From Flavobacteriales bacterium (GTDB taxonomy: Bacteria > Bacteroidota > Bacteroidia > NS11-12g > UBA955), in contig CANMCY010000013.1 of the NCBI GenBank assembly GCA_947496375.1, positions 1 to 64,000 of the forward strand: 64,000 nt of DNA, written 5' to 3'. Below, piece after piece: positions 55,051-64,000 of the stretch (the first letter of the stretch is position 1; every line of letters starts with the position of its first letter). Under the pieces are notes generated by a model. The model made no database searches and was not told the origin of the DNA. It saw only the letters and a list, made by a program, of their open reading frames with translations. The position numbers and the translations under genes were made by a program.

Positions 55051-56127
55051 ATGGGATACATACATCAATTACCGGAATGGCCTTCCTTCCACTATCAATA
55101 TACCAAAATTTCCGGATTGCTGGAAAGGGTTAATTTTCTTCAGGGGCAGCTGCATGGCCGAATGGAAGGTTTTTCACCAGACCTCAGAAAACAGGCCATT
55201 ATACATGCTTTAACACTGGAAACACTGGCCAGCAATGCCATAGAAGATTCCATATTCGATTATGGTGAGGTAGAATCCGCCATTGCCAGATGCATGAAAA
55301 TCCGAATGCCGTCCATGGTCGCTTCCGGAGGCATGGCCAAAGGCGCTGCCGAAGCGCTGGTATCAGGCATGTCGCATCATGATAAAAAGCTCACCATTGA
55401 AAATTTATGCCAATGGCATACCCAACTTTATCCCGGAATTTCAGCCAATAAAATGGGGGCATGGCGAGATACAGGGCTGGAAATCAGGGACACTGCCAAG
55501 CAACGAATCCGTTTTGAGGCACCGGCTCCGAAAAAATTGGCTGAGGAAATGAAAAAATGGGTGTTGTGGATGAATCAGGATACACAGGAAAGCAGCGTAA
55601 TAAAAGCCGCCATTGCCCAGTTCTGGCTATTGACCCTTCACCCATTTGCGGATGGTAACGGCCCGGTTTCAAGGGTGGTTTCGCTTATGCTCATGGCCCG
55701 GTCAGAAAACGGATTACCCAGATATTATGCCCCCTCTGTGCAAATGCTGAAAGACAAAGACGTCTATTTCCAAATATTGGAAAACTCCCAAAAGGGCAAC
55801 CTAAATTTGACTGACTGGATTGAATGGTATCTGGGAATAATTGAAAAATCTATCCTTGAAGTGAAATCGACTCAGGCATTCGTCATCAGCCGTCAAAAAC
55901 TGGAAGACAAAATGTCAGCCCTGGGTCTTTCCGGCAGGCAAAAAAGAATATTGCAGAAGCTATCTACACTTGAAAAACCCAATTTCACTTGCCAAGAATG
56001 GTCCGAAATAGCAGGGTATTCGGCTGATACTGCACTAAGGGAAATAAGAATGTTACTGAACCAGCGAATGTTGCAAAAATTGCCCAAAGGTGGCAGAAGC
56101 ACGCGCTACAAAATAGTTTTTCAATAA
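55051..56127 (+). CDS. Fic-family protein with DUF4172 N-terminus and altered Fic motif
   Basis: 358 residues. The N-terminus (YIHQLPEWPSFHYQYTKISG) is DUF4172-like, and ASNAIEDSIFDYGEVESAIA is the usual inhibitory helix region, here SNAIED rather than SxxxE(G/N). The Fic motif reads HPFADGNGPVSR: the first Arg of GNGRxxR is Pro, the catalytic His and second Arg remain. A C-terminal winged helix follows (FTCQEWSEIAGYSADTALREI). A TATATTCG -7-like box is at 55025-55032. Activity may be reduced or changed. Unlike the Fic gene at 31 kb it has no partner gene. Confidence 0.9.
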   Translation: MGYIHQLPEWPSFHYQYTKISGLLERVNFLQGQLHGRMEGFSPDLRKQAIIHALTLETLASNAIEDSIFDYGEVESAIARCMKIRMPSMVASGGMAKGAAEALVSGMSHHDKKLTIENLCQWHTQLYPGISANKMGAWRDTGLEIRDTAKQRIRFEAPAPKKLAEEMKKWVLWMNQDTQESSVIKAAIAQFWLLTLHPFADGNGPVSRVVSLMLMARSENGLPRYYAPSVQMLKDKDVYFQILENSQKGNLNLTDWIEWYLGIIEKSILEVKSTQAFVISRQKLEDKMSALGLSGRQKRILQKLSTLEKPNFTCQEWSEIAGYSADTALREIRMLLNQRMLQKLPKGGRSTRYKIVFQ

Positions 56128-56290
56128 GGGTTTGGGATAATAGTGTAAAAATCAACGAAAACTATGCCTCGTTGATTATGAGATACAATCTTCAATATAC
56201 GAAAAAAACCCGAAAAAAGCAAGTTTTTTCCTGTGAGAATGATTGTATAATCTTGTTTAAAATCATTATTTTTGCCGTTCTTATAAAATT
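56128..56290 (+). other. Spacer with two hairpins before the ppiD-like gene
   Basis: Holds AATCAACGA/TCGTTGATT (56150-56158 and 56169-56177, 10-nt loop) and an A/T hairpin GAAAAAA/TTTTTTC further on, then the promoter of the next gene. The first may end the Fic transcript, but has no T-tract. Confidence 0.4.
56243..56274 (+). promoter_or_regulatory. Promoter of the PpiD-like gene
   Basis: TTG (56243-56245), 21-bp spacer, TATTTTTG (56267-56274), 16 bp before the ATG. The best complete -33/-7 pair in the window. Confidence 0.65.
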
Positions 56291-58489
56291 ATGGCTGTAA
56301 TACAAAAGCTCAGAAATTCAGGATTGGTGGTAGTGGTTATCATTGCCGCCTTGGTTTTGTTTGTAGTAGGTGATATACTGACCGGCAACCGATTAGGGTT
56401 AGGTGATGGACTGCAAGGTGTTGTTGGAACCATCAATGGTAATCAGGTTAAAACCAAAGAACTGGAGGAAAAAGCCCAGGATTTGTTCAATTCCTTTTTG
56501 GAAAGAGACCAATCCGGAGAACTCAATGATCCTGAAAAATTCAAAATGGCCATGGAACAGGCATGGTCTCAGGGTTGGAGCGAGATTTTGAGAAACCAGA
56601 CCATCGATAAAGAACTGAAACTTTCGGGTGTGGTTATTTCAGATGAAGACATCAATGACTTACTGGTAGGACCCAACCCGCTGGAATACGTGAAGGGGGA
56701 TCCCAATTTCCAGACAGATGGAAGGTATGACCGCAAAAAAGTGGAGGACCTTTTCCGTAAAAACCGCAAAGACAAAGCACGTGTGCAAGCGCTGAACCGC
56801 TATGTCAACAGCATTCGCCAGAGCGAGGGTATGAAACGCTATGGAAATTATATAGCCAAATGCCTGTACAAACCCAAATCTATCCGCAAATACGAATATC
56901 TTGCTGCAAACTCAAGCTTGTCAGGCAAGATTGTCAGTATCAACTACAGCACAATTTCCGACAACAGCATTAAAGTAACTGATGCAGATCTGGAAAAGTA
57001 CCTGAACAAACATAGAGAGCAGTACAAAAACAAAGAGGAACTCAGAGACATCCAATATCTGGTATGGAAAATCATTCCAAGCTCAGAAGACAGTGCGTAT
57101 GTTCAGAAACAAGCTATGGGTGCCGCTGCTTCCATGAAAGAAGAAACCAATCCTGATACTGTAGGTGAGGGTATCTCCATGTTTGTGTCTCGCGGCAATC
57201 TTCCTAAAAGCACACCCAAGGAGGTTTCAGAAATTGTATGGTCGATGCCTACCCTCTCCGTTGCGGGTCCATTCTACAAAGAAGGAACTTATGCTGTTTA
57301 TCGCAAAATTGCAGAGAAAAAGGATAGTACTCCTTCTGTGAATGTGGCACATATCCTCCTTAAGGTAGGTGAAGCACCCAATAAGCAACTGCTGGCTGAC
57401 AGCGCTGCTGTTCTGGCAAAAGCCAATGAACTGGCTGCACAAATCAGGGCTGGTGCTGATATGGCAAAACTTGCTTCTGAATGGAGTTCAGATCCCGGTT
57501 CTTCTTCCAACGGAGGATCTTATGGCTGGGTGGGTAAAGAGACTTACGACAACTATGTGGCTCCCTACAGAAACTTCGCACTCCGTGCCGCTCAGGGCCA
57601 GGTTGAGGTAGTAAAATCAGAACTGGGGCTGCATGTGATGAAAGCACTTGCCAGTCCTGATTACACACAAATCAAATACGAAGAGCAAAAATTTGAAATT
57701 GTTGCCGGCACCAAAACCGTGAAAGAAGTAGACCAGGTTAGCCGCAAATTCAGAAACATGATTGTGGAAGGTGATGCAAAGAGTTTTCAGGGTGCAGTAG
57801 ATAAAATGGGATTGAATGTTTTGGTTCAAAAAGATGTAAAATCAGACATCAGAAATTTACCCGGTATTGAAGAATATTCAGACATCAGAAGTATCCTTGA
57901 CTGGATGTTTGACGCCAACAGAAAAACCAATGACATTTCAGACAGATTTGCCTTTTCAAACAGGCATGTTGTAATTTTAATGAATGGAGTAAAGAATGCC
58001 GGCTATGCCGATCTGGAAGATGTGAGGGAAAAAATCGAACCATTGGTTAGGATTGAATTAAAAGCAGAGAAAATCGCTGAGAAATTCGAAAAAGCCATGA
58101 AAAACTCTAAGTCTTTGGAGGAACTGGCACAAAAGACAGGAAGCTCAATTATTCCGGTGGATGGTGTGAGAATCAATCAGACCATGCTTCCTCAGTTAAA
58201 CAATGAGCCCAAAATTGTAGGCGCCCTGTTTGGCATTGAATTGAAAAAAATCAGCAAACCGATTGCCGGTAATAATGGTGTTGCCGTTGCCTTAATTGAA
58301 AAGCGGGATAAAATTGAAGTACCCAATTCTGTGCTCACAAATGCCGGCTTCCAGTATACCGGTGAAATGTTGATGAATTTCCTTGGACAATATGCCTCAA
58401 GGTCTGCAGAAATTGCAGATTACCGATATAAATATTCTGAAAGTGCAGAAATAAACGATTTGGGGAATATTATCCTTAAACTTAAATAA
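56291..58489 (+). CDS. PpiD-like periplasmic foldase (SurA_N plus rotamase)
   Basis: Membrane-anchored chaperone and peptidyl-prolyl isomerase helping proteins that leave SecYEG. One N-terminal helix (about 10-28, NSGLVVVVIIAALVLFVVGD), a SurA-like chaperone domain (about 35-300), a parvulin domain (about 350-450: NVAHILLKVGEAPNKQLLAD, ASEWSSDPGSSSNGGSYGWV, ELGLHVMKALA) and a C-terminal chaperone part. 732 residues. Followed by an intrinsic terminator. Confidence 0.93.
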   Translation: MAVIQKLRNSGLVVVVIIAALVLFVVGDILTGNRLGLGDGLQGVVGTINGNQVKTKELEEKAQDLFNSFLERDQSGELNDPEKFKMAMEQAWSQGWSEILRNQTIDKELKLSGVVISDEDINDLLVGPNPLEYVKGDPNFQTDGRYDRKKVEDLFRKNRKDKARVQALNRYVNSIRQSEGMKRYGNYIAKCLYKPKSIRKYEYLAANSSLSGKIVSINYSTISDNSIKVTDADLEKYLNKHREQYKNKEELRDIQYLVWKIIPSSEDSAYVQKQAMGAAASMKEETNPDTVGEGISMFVSRGNLPKSTPKEVSEIVWSMPTLSVAGPFYKEGTYAVYRKIAEKKDSTPSVNVAHILLKVGEAPNKQLLADSAAVLAKANELAAQIRAGADMAKLASEWSSDPGSSSNGGSYGWVGKETYDNYVAPYRNFALRAAQGQVEVVKSELGLHVMKALASPDYTQIKYEEQKFEIVAGTKTVKEVDQVSRKFRNMIVEGDAKSFQGAVDKMGLNVLVQKDVKSDIRNLPGIEEYSDIRSILDWMFDANRKTNDISDRFAFSNRHVVILMNGVKNAGYADLEDVREKIEPLVRIELKAEKIAEKFEKAMKNSKSLEELAQKTGSSIIPVDGVRINQTMLPQLNNEPKIVGALFGIELKKISKPIAGNNGVAVALIEKRDKIEVPNSVLTNAGFQYTGEMLMNFLGQYASRSAEIADYRYKYSESAEINDLGNIILKLK

Positions 58490-58493
58490 TAGA

Positions 58494-58519
58494 AAGGCCC
58501 CTGAAAATGGGGCTTTTTT
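58494..58519 (+). terminator. Intrinsic terminator of the PpiD-like gene
   Basis: GCCCC (58497-58501), 7-nt loop, GGGGC (58509-58513), then TTTTTT; flanking AAAG adds pairs. Confidence 0.85.
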
Positions 58520-58586
58520 AATGACAACAATTCATCAAAAAGAAATAGCTGATTAGTATATTGCGAACAGAAAATTCATATTCAAT

Positions 58587-59573
58587 ATGTCTGAAATAAC
58601 ACACGAAATTTCCCTTGACAATTTTCATCATCAGATTACCTGGTCCATTCAGAATTACTGTTCTCATGGATTGAATTCATCTGCGTTTAACAACGTGGTA
58701 ATAGGCGGTTTAGGGGGGTCAGGAATTGGAGGCCGTATCGCAAGACTGGCCACGATAAACCAATTCCCGCTTCCAATTGAAGTTTTTTCTGCCTACAATT
58801 TACCCGCATATGCCAATGAAAAAACCCTGGTAATCCTTTGCTCCTACAGCGGCAATACAGAAGAAACCCTGGCCATGTACAGAGAAGCAAAAACCAAGGG
58901 TTGCACCATGATTTGCCTTGCCAGCGGTGGTAAAATCATGCAGCAGGCACAGGAAGACAACATCCCCTGCTACAAGATTGAAACGGGCTACCAGCCGCGC
59001 ATGACGCTGGGCTACAGTCTTAGCACCCTGCTACTCATACTTTCTGATTTAATTGGAATTGACGTTAAAAACAAACTCAGCAATACGGCAAACCTATTGA
59101 CCAAGAATGACGGGTTAAAAGACGAAGCCAACGATATTATCAATGTTTTCCGACAGACCATCAGCGATAAGTTTGTGGTTATTTGCGATCCGGATTTTGA
59201 AGCCATTGCTATTCGTTTTTGCCAGCAAATTCAGGAAAATGCCAAAGGTGAAGCATTCATTACCATGCTCCCGGAAGCCAATCATAATGTGATAGAAAGC
59301 TATCAGGATACACAGAATACCAATTTCATTTTATTAAATAGTGGTAATAACAGCCGCACCAATCTGCGATTTCAGTTCTTGAAATCATTGCTGGAAGAAC
59401 AGAACAACCGTATTTACACGTTTGCAGAATCCGGATCTGATATACAGCGACTATTTGAGGTTATCCATATTTTGGACTGGGTGAGCATTTATGCCTCTAA
59501 CCTGCGTAATGCCGACAACATGCATGTGCACATCATCATGCGCCTTAAGGGTTTTCTTGACTCCATAAAATAG
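58587..59573 (+). CDS. SIS-domain phosphosugar isomerase (PGI/PMI type)
   Basis: Predicted bifunctional phosphoglucose/phosphomannose isomerase, interconverting fructose-6-P with glucose-6-P or mannose-6-P. The SIS domain has VVIGGLGGSGIGGRIARLAT and VILCSYSGNTEETLAMYREA; the C-terminal domain has LPEANHNVIESY. 328 residues, the usual length for this archaeal/Bacteroidota type. It could supply mannose-6-P for surface glycans. The MBL hydrolase begins 9 bp after it. Confidence 0.9.
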   Translation: MSEITHEISLDNFHHQITWSIQNYCSHGLNSSAFNNVVIGGLGGSGIGGRIARLATINQFPLPIEVFSAYNLPAYANEKTLVILCSYSGNTEETLAMYREAKTKGCTMICLASGGKIMQQAQEDNIPCYKIETGYQPRMTLGYSLSTLLLILSDLIGIDVKNKLSNTANLLTKNDGLKDEANDIINVFRQTISDKFVVICDPDFEAIAIRFCQQIQENAKGEAFITMLPEANHNVIESYQDTQNTNFILLNSGNNSRTNLRFQFLKSLLEEQNNRIYTFAESGSDIQRLFEVIHILDWVSIYASNLRNADNMHVHIIMRLKGFLDSIK

Positions 59574-59582
59574 ACCCCAAAA

Positions 59583-60365
59583 GTGGTCGGAAGCAACATA
59601 AAGGTAACCTTTCTGGGAACAGGAACATCGCAAGGTGTTCCCCCTATCGGTTGTACTTCCGAAGTATGTCTGAGCCATAACCCCAAAGACAAAAGACTGA
59701 GAAGCAGTATTCATTTGGATATTGACGGCATCAGTATTGTAATAGATGCAGGGCCGGATTTTCGGTATCAGATGATCAGGGCCGGAATTAATCGCATTGA
59801 TGCTTTGCTATTCACCCATGAACACCGTGACCACACGGCAGGCCTTGATGACATCAGGCCCTACAATTATTTGCAGGAAGATCATCTTGACGTTTATTGC
59901 ACACAGCGGGTATTAAATACTTTTAAAAAGCAATACCATTATATTTTTGATAAAAACCCCTATCCGGGCATTCCGCTAATTCGTTTTCATCACATTGATA
60001 ACAAACCTTTTGAAGTACGTGGTATACCCATCATTCCCATTGAAGTTATGCATTATAAACTTCCCGTTCTGGGTTTTAGGGTTGGTAATTTCACCTATAT
60101 CACCGACGCAAATTACATTGCTGAAGAAGAACAGAATAAGGCCAAAGGAAGCAGGCACCTAGTGTTGAATGCACTCAGAAAAGAAAGTCACATCTCCCAT
60201 TTCACGCTGGATGAGGCGGTTGATCAGGCATCCAAAATTGGCGCAGAAAACACCTGGTTCACCCACATGAGCCATCAGATAGGATTACATGACGAAGTAA
60301 ATGCAGCACTTCCCTATAATATGCAACTGGCATTTGACGGTCAAGTGATTGAAATGCCTTTTTAA
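59583..60365 (+). CDS. MBL-fold metallo-hydrolase (PhnP-like)
   Basis: Metal-dependent phosphodiesterase-like hydrolase of unknown substrate. Start of the family: KVTFLGTGTSQGVPPIGCTS. Metal motif THEHRDHTAGLDDIRP (HxHxDH), a later TDANYIAEEE loop, and FTHMSHQIG near the end. 260 residues. The start is GTG 59583; no ATG precedes the conserved beginning. It overlaps the convergent porZ stop by 4 bp. Confidence 0.9.
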   Translation: MVGSNIKVTFLGTGTSQGVPPIGCTSEVCLSHNPKDKRLRSSIHLDIDGISIVIDAGPDFRYQMIRAGINRIDALLFTHEHRDHTAGLDDIRPYNYLQEDHLDVYCTQRVLNTFKKQYHYIFDKNPYPGIPLIRFHHIDNKPFEVRGIPIIPIEVMHYKLPVLGFRVGNFTYITDANYIAEEEQNKAKGSRHLVLNALRKESHISHFTLDEAVDQASKIGAENTWFTHMSHQIGLHDEVNAALPYNMQLAFDGQVIEMPF

Positions 60366-62626
60366 TGAATAAATATAAAACGGCCCATTTCAGTTTCAGA
60401 ACCATCCTTATTTACGGCAAAAACAAAATAGACGCCGCTGCTGGGGCGCGTGCCATTTAACCGCAGCCCATTCCATGTGGCAGTGCCGCCATTGGCCTGC
60501 GTAATGTACACCAGATTTCCGGTGGCATCCGTAATTCTGATTTCAGCATCCCTGGCCAGACCTTCTATGGTTACCAAACCGCTGTATCCCGGTTTTACAG
60601 GATTGGGATAAATCTTAATATTTCCAAATTGGTCAGAGGCCGCACTGGCATCGCTGCGATAAGATACAATGCCTTTGTCTGTTCCGAAAAACACTTCACC
60701 GGTTTTATCCTGTTGCCCTATGCAAATAACCCGGTTATCGGGCAGCGGACTGTTTTCTGACCTAAACTGCCACAAGACTTTCTGGCCATTCGGTTCTACA
60801 AGGAAAACTCCATTATTCGTGGCAAACCATTTTCGGTTGCCTCCATCTACACAGATATCATTAATACTTTCCTCGCCCAATAAATATCCATCCACCCCAT
60901 TCTGGCGTATAATTAACCGGTCGGCATTAACCCCTTCAAAAACCGATATAGGATTGGTAAATACATTCAGCCCTTGTGTTGTGCCAATCCAGACATACCC
61001 GTTGGAATCGCAGGACAGTGAAGTAACTTCAGCGGTGATTAAACCATCGCGGTTACCCAAGGTTCGGCTTCTGTCATCAAACACATTGCCCGGTGTATTA
61101 TTATCGTCGTAAACCAGTACCCCGCCTGAAATTAACACTATCCATTTATACCCATTTTTGTCCACCACCAGCTTTCCTATGTCGGAAGTCCCCACGGGAA
61201 TGGCAGTCCACTGACCTGATTTATTCATCATGTGAAGACCCGCACCCGGAGCACCAAAGTTGGTAACCCATAGGTTTCCTTTTTGATCAGATGCAATACC
61301 TGAAGCCCGAACCATATTTATAACCGGTGTTGGCTGCATTGTGCTGTTGCCGGCATCCCAACGGTTAATGGCATCTCTGCCCCTAAATTCAAGCAACCCA
61401 TTCACATGTGTGGCTACATAGTTTTTTCCGGTAACAGGATTGTGATGCACGAAAGTATAATCATATAAACCGGTATTGAAAGAACTAGATGGATTGCTGC
61501 TCCATGCATTGTCATCAAACAGGTAGAAACCTGTGGGATTATAGGCATTGCCAAAGGTATTGCTCACTCCGCCCGCAGTGGTAAACATGGTATTTCCCGA
61601 CTGTGTCATCGCAAATACGGAGGTTCCGGATGGACCGGAAGGCTCAAAAGCAATTTCATTCACATCGGTTTGTTTGATTACACCCGGTCCGATTCCTGTG
61701 CAAAACCAAAAGTAGCCTTCGGCATCCGTGGTGCCGTCGCTCAGCAGATTGACCGCTTTTCGGGATATACCTGCATTGGTCACCGTAAAAATCCCACCAC
61801 CTCTAAACACATTTAATTTACCCGCATACTGCTGTATTCTGCCGGTAACATTCTTTTGATTAACAATGACAACGGCTTTACCCCTGTGCAATCTGTATAC
61901 AAGACTATCGGCCGCAAAATATAAACTGTCATTGAAGGGTTGCAAATGAGAACAGAAATTACCATTAAAAACCCTTTTCCAGTTATTGAAATCGTTTAGA
62001 TTTACGGAAGCAGCGTATTTAGCACGTATAATACCATTGGCCGTGCCTGCATAGATGGAATCGCCCAATACAGCGGTGGCCAGAATTCCAATACTTTGCC
62101 CTCCCGGACCAATGGCAGTGTAGCTGTCACTGATTTCTTCTTTCAACAGATCAAGAACCAAAATTCCAAAATTGGTGCTAATAATGGCTTTCTCCCCGAC
62201 CACTTGCACGTGAATAATTCGCTTATCACCCTGAATGAGTTTGCTATACAGGCCTTTTACCTGGGTTAAAGTCCGGTCATTTTTCAGCAATTCTATCATT
62301 CCATTATTGTAGCCAATAATGAGAATTTTAAAATCAGGTGCATACCGCATGCAAGAAACTCCTGAAGCTTCAAAACCATCGAGCTTGATTAATGTCTTCA
62401 TCTCCCCATCCCGGATATCGGTACGGAATAGTCCACCTGCAGATGCTGCATACACATAGGTCCCGGAAGACTCGCATACCCTGGCAACTTTATAACTGGC
62501 ATGGATACGCCATTTACCGATGGGTGGCATTGTATCCTGGGCACTAACTGCAGTAAAAAAGCAGGTCAGCGCAATCCAGCAAAGGACTAAACCCTTAATT
62601 GAGTGTGTATCTGATTTCAAATCCAA
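60362..62626 (-). CDS. porZ: T9SS component PorZ
   Basis: PorZ is a surface beta-propeller protein of the T9SS that helps deliver anionic LPS to the sortase PorU. 754 residues. Signal peptide ends near FFTAVSAQ. Propeller features: PPIGKWRIHASYKVARVCES, LIIGYNNGMIELLKNDRTLT, STNFGILVLDLLKEEISDSY and TNFGAPGAGLHMM, with two-component-regulator-like propeller blades. The end is a type A sorting domain (IKIYPNPVKPGYSGLVTIEG ... SSGVYFVFAVNKDGSETEMG), consistent with export by its own system. The start overlaps sprA by 32 bp, so they are cotranscribed. Confidence 0.85.
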   Translation of the reverse strand: MDLKSDTHSIKGLVLCWIALTCFFTAVSAQDTMPPIGKWRIHASYKVARVCESSGTYVYAASAGGLFRTDIRDGEMKTLIKLDGFEASGVSCMRYAPDFKILIIGYNNGMIELLKNDRTLTQVKGLYSKLIQGDKRIIHVQVVGEKAIISTNFGILVLDLLKEEISDSYTAIGPGGQSIGILATAVLGDSIYAGTANGIIRAKYAASVNLNDFNNWKRVFNGNFCSHLQPFNDSLYFAADSLVYRLHRGKAVVIVNQKNVTGRIQQYAGKLNVFRGGGIFTVTNAGISRKAVNLLSDGTTDAEGYFWFCTGIGPGVIKQTDVNEIAFEPSGPSGTSVFAMTQSGNTMFTTAGGVSNTFGNAYNPTGFYLFDDNAWSSNPSSSFNTGLYDYTFVHHNPVTGKNYVATHVNGLLEFRGRDAINRWDAGNSTMQPTPVINMVRASGIASDQKGNLWVTNFGAPGAGLHMMNKSGQWTAIPVGTSDIGKLVVDKNGYKWIVLISGGVLVYDDNNTPGNVFDDRSRTLGNRDGLITAEVTSLSCDSNGYVWIGTTQGLNVFTNPISVFEGVNADRLIIRQNGVDGYLLGEESINDICVDGGNRKWFATNNGVFLVEPNGQKVLWQFRSENSPLPDNRVICIGQQDKTGEVFFGTDKGIVSYRSDASAASDQFGNIKIYPNPVKPGYSGLVTIEGLARDAEIRITDATGNLVYITQANGGTATWNGLRLNGTRPSSGVYFVFAVNKDGSETEMGRFIFIH

Positions 62627-64000
62627 AATCGGTTAAGGCGGTATAGAACTGGTTGGCGATGCGGGGCGACATGATGGTTTTATTGTAACGCAAAGCCATG
62701 TTAATTTTATTATTGACCTGATAAGTTGCAGCAGGTCCTATTCTCACCTGTTTGGTTCCGGCAGTGGCACGATTGTCGTTTTGGTCTATTTTACGTGTAA
62801 TGGTAATATTGTCGGCCACGTTCACGGTCATGTCAAACCTGAAATCATTGGGAAGATAAAGTTTTCTGCCGTTTCTACGGAAAGGTAGGGTAAGCCCGGT
62901 AACCCTATATCCCGCTTGAAACTGAACCTCATTATTTCGCATTTCAGTCACGTTAAATTGCGCTGCAAAAAGCTTGAGTATGCGCGACCTTTTGTAATCA
63001 AAAGAAAGCGTCCAGTTATTACGGGTTGCAATGTTGATTCCCAGCAGTGGATAGAATCCTTCTGAAATGGTCACATCCGAAATTTGGCGCTGAGGTGTAA
63101 AATCTTCACCGGGTTTCACCGCCTGACCGGCATCATAGCGCAGGTTTTGGGTGAAACTTCCTATCGAGTAGCGGCCATTGTAGCCATGCCGGATATTGAT
63201 ATTGGAGAATATTTTACTGATGGCCTTTATTCGGGTTAATCCATTGTAGTTGATGTTCCAGCCCGGTAAAGGAATCTTAGGAAAACCAGAAACAGCGGCC
63301 CTTCCTGGATCCATGCCGGAATAGGTTGCATAGAATGCACCAATCAGAACATCCTGCTGCTGTTTACTGTAGCCGATAGGGAACTTGGTGAGGGTATCCT
63401 CTCCCGGATTGAGTACCCGCTGGTCTGCAAACATAAGTTTCTGTGCAATGCTGTATCGATTGGCCTGAAACTGTGTAAATACCTCATTCACCCTATTGTC
63501 GCCCAACACATTATCTTTCACAAAATGGGTTCGAATAAAGTTGCCGGTGATGTTAAAATTACCCATTTGGGTTAACCCCTGATCTACCCATGAAGTCCCA
63601 TCCCAGCGGAAAACACTTTGAGTACCCTCCATATTATTTCGACTCAGATCCAGTTGAATCCTTAGGCTTTTTATGGGCTCTATGGTAATATTACCGTTAA
63701 ATGCCTCTGTGGTAGAAGTTCGGTAAAAATTACTTTGCCTTGAATCTTCATTCAGTGCGCCACTTCTGGCCAGGCGGTAACGAATATTTTCTTCCTGCCA
63801 TCCAAAAACAAACGGCAGACCCGGTTGAACATGCTTGAAGTTGTGTCCGAAATAATCCGGTTTGTATCGAAATCCCGGCATATCGGTCGTTTGTTTCACG
63901 CTGTAGCTGAAGCCGGCGTTTTTGAACATACTTACAAAATTCCCTACGGCTATTTTGATGGGATTTGCTTTTTTACCGCTCTCTTTACTTTTGTCTATGG
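62595..64000 (-). CDS. sprA: T9SS outer-membrane translocon SprA/Sov (partial, N-terminus off the window)
   Basis: SprA forms the giant outer-membrane pore of the T9SS. The visible 468 codons are the C-terminal end, and the frame stays open to the window edge, so the start lies beyond 64000. Recognisable pieces are FKNAGFSYSVKQTTDMPGFR, LPFVFGWQEENIRYRLARSG, GINIATRNNWTLSFDYKRSR and the terminal TALTDFGFEIRYTLN. Whole SprA proteins exceed 2000 residues. Followed by porZ with a 32-bp overlap. Confidence 0.9.
   Translation of the reverse strand, partial: IDKSKESGKKANPIKIAVGNFVSMFKNAGFSYSVKQTTDMPGFRYKPDYFGHNFKHVQPGLPFVFGWQEENIRYRLARSGALNEDSRQSNFYRTSTTEAFNGNITIEPIKSLRIQLDLSRNNMEGTQSVFRWDGTSWVDQGLTQMGNFNITGNFIRTHFVKDNVLGDNRVNEVFTQFQANRYSIAQKLMFADQRVLNPGEDTLTKFPIGYSKQQQDVLIGAFYATYSGMDPGRAAVSGFPKIPLPGWNINYNGLTRIKAISKIFSNINIRHGYNGRYSIGSFTQNLRYDAGQAVKPGEDFTPQRQISDVTISEGFYPLLGINIATRNNWTLSFDYKRSRILKLFAAQFNVTEMRNNEVQFQAGYRVTGLTLPFRRNGRKLYLPNDFRFDMTVNVADNITITRKIDQNDNRATAGTKQVRIGPAATYQVNNKINMALRYNKTIMSPRIANQFYTALTDFGFEIRYTLN

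Overview
The window is a gene-dense chromosomal segment of a member of the Bacteroidota, most likely from the Chitinophagales/Sphingobacteriales side of the phylum. The evidence is type IX secretion (T9SS) genes (SprA, PorZ, PorP/SprF), two proteins with gliding-motility-associated C-terminal domains, fused SecDF, a Bacteroidota-type LptD, the ftsX-DUF3098-uppP gene order, a stand-alone atpDC pair, and many promoters with the Bacteroidota -7 element TAnnTTTG and no Shine-Dalgarno sequence. About 52 protein genes fill nearly the whole window. I found no rRNA, tRNA, CRISPR array, prophage or insertion sequence, and no gap above 300 bp (the largest, 14416-14694, is 279 bp and is described).

Layout. 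1-2.7 kb (-): a DUF5723 outer-membrane protein, cut by the window edge, overlapping an unrecognised lipoprotein. 2.9-10.7 kb (+): rpsP-rimM-trmD, a DEDDh exonuclease, an RluA pseudouridine synthase, a di-haem cytochrome c peroxidase, a YkgJ-type protein, lepA and dprA. 10.7-16 kb: yidC (-), then atpDC, an ECF sigma factor under a palindromic promoter, and a lycopene cyclase (+). 16-20.6 kb: an MCE/MlaD protein and an amidase (-), divergent from lptD (+). 20.6-22.3 kb: a peroxiredoxin and a SUMF1-domain protein (+). 22.3-37.6 kb (-): lysA, secDF, a family 9 glycosyltransferase, a PolX homologue with a decayed polymerase site, a small exported protein, an FAD oxidoreductase, a Fic protein, purL, a T9SS cargo protein, a DEDDy exonuclease and a DUF3817 protein. 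37.7-42.6 kb (+): a compact six-gene envelope and metabolism operon (ftsX, DUF3098, uppP, DUF4159, DAG kinase, nnr). 42.6-54 kb (-): PorP/SprF with its giant PKD cargo protein, a LysR HTH-only protein, DUF3127, an ABC permease and TamB. 54-60.4 kb (+): tsaD, a second Fic protein with an altered motif, a PpiD-like foldase, a phosphosugar isomerase and an MBL hydrolase. 60.4-64 kb (-): porZ and the 3' part of sprA.

How the genes fit together. Much of the window builds and loads the cell envelope: YidC and SecDF for the inner membrane, PpiD-like foldase for the periplasm, LptD, MlaD and TamB for outer-membrane lipid traffic, UppP, LysA and amidase for peptidoglycan, and SprA, PorZ and PorP/SprF with their cargo for T9SS surface display.

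Most notable observations: the layered palindromes over the ECF sigma promoter beside a solitary lycopene cyclase, with a terminator touching the cyclase start; a hairpin that encloses the GTG start codon of the FAD oxidoreductase; all five convergent gene pairs meeting with no gap or overlapping; several nearly leaderless genes; a Fic protein with GNGP instead of GNGR; a PolX without its catalytic aspartates; and a LysR DNA-binding domain existing on its own. I saw no clear candidate for a wholly new multi-gene defence or mobile system.
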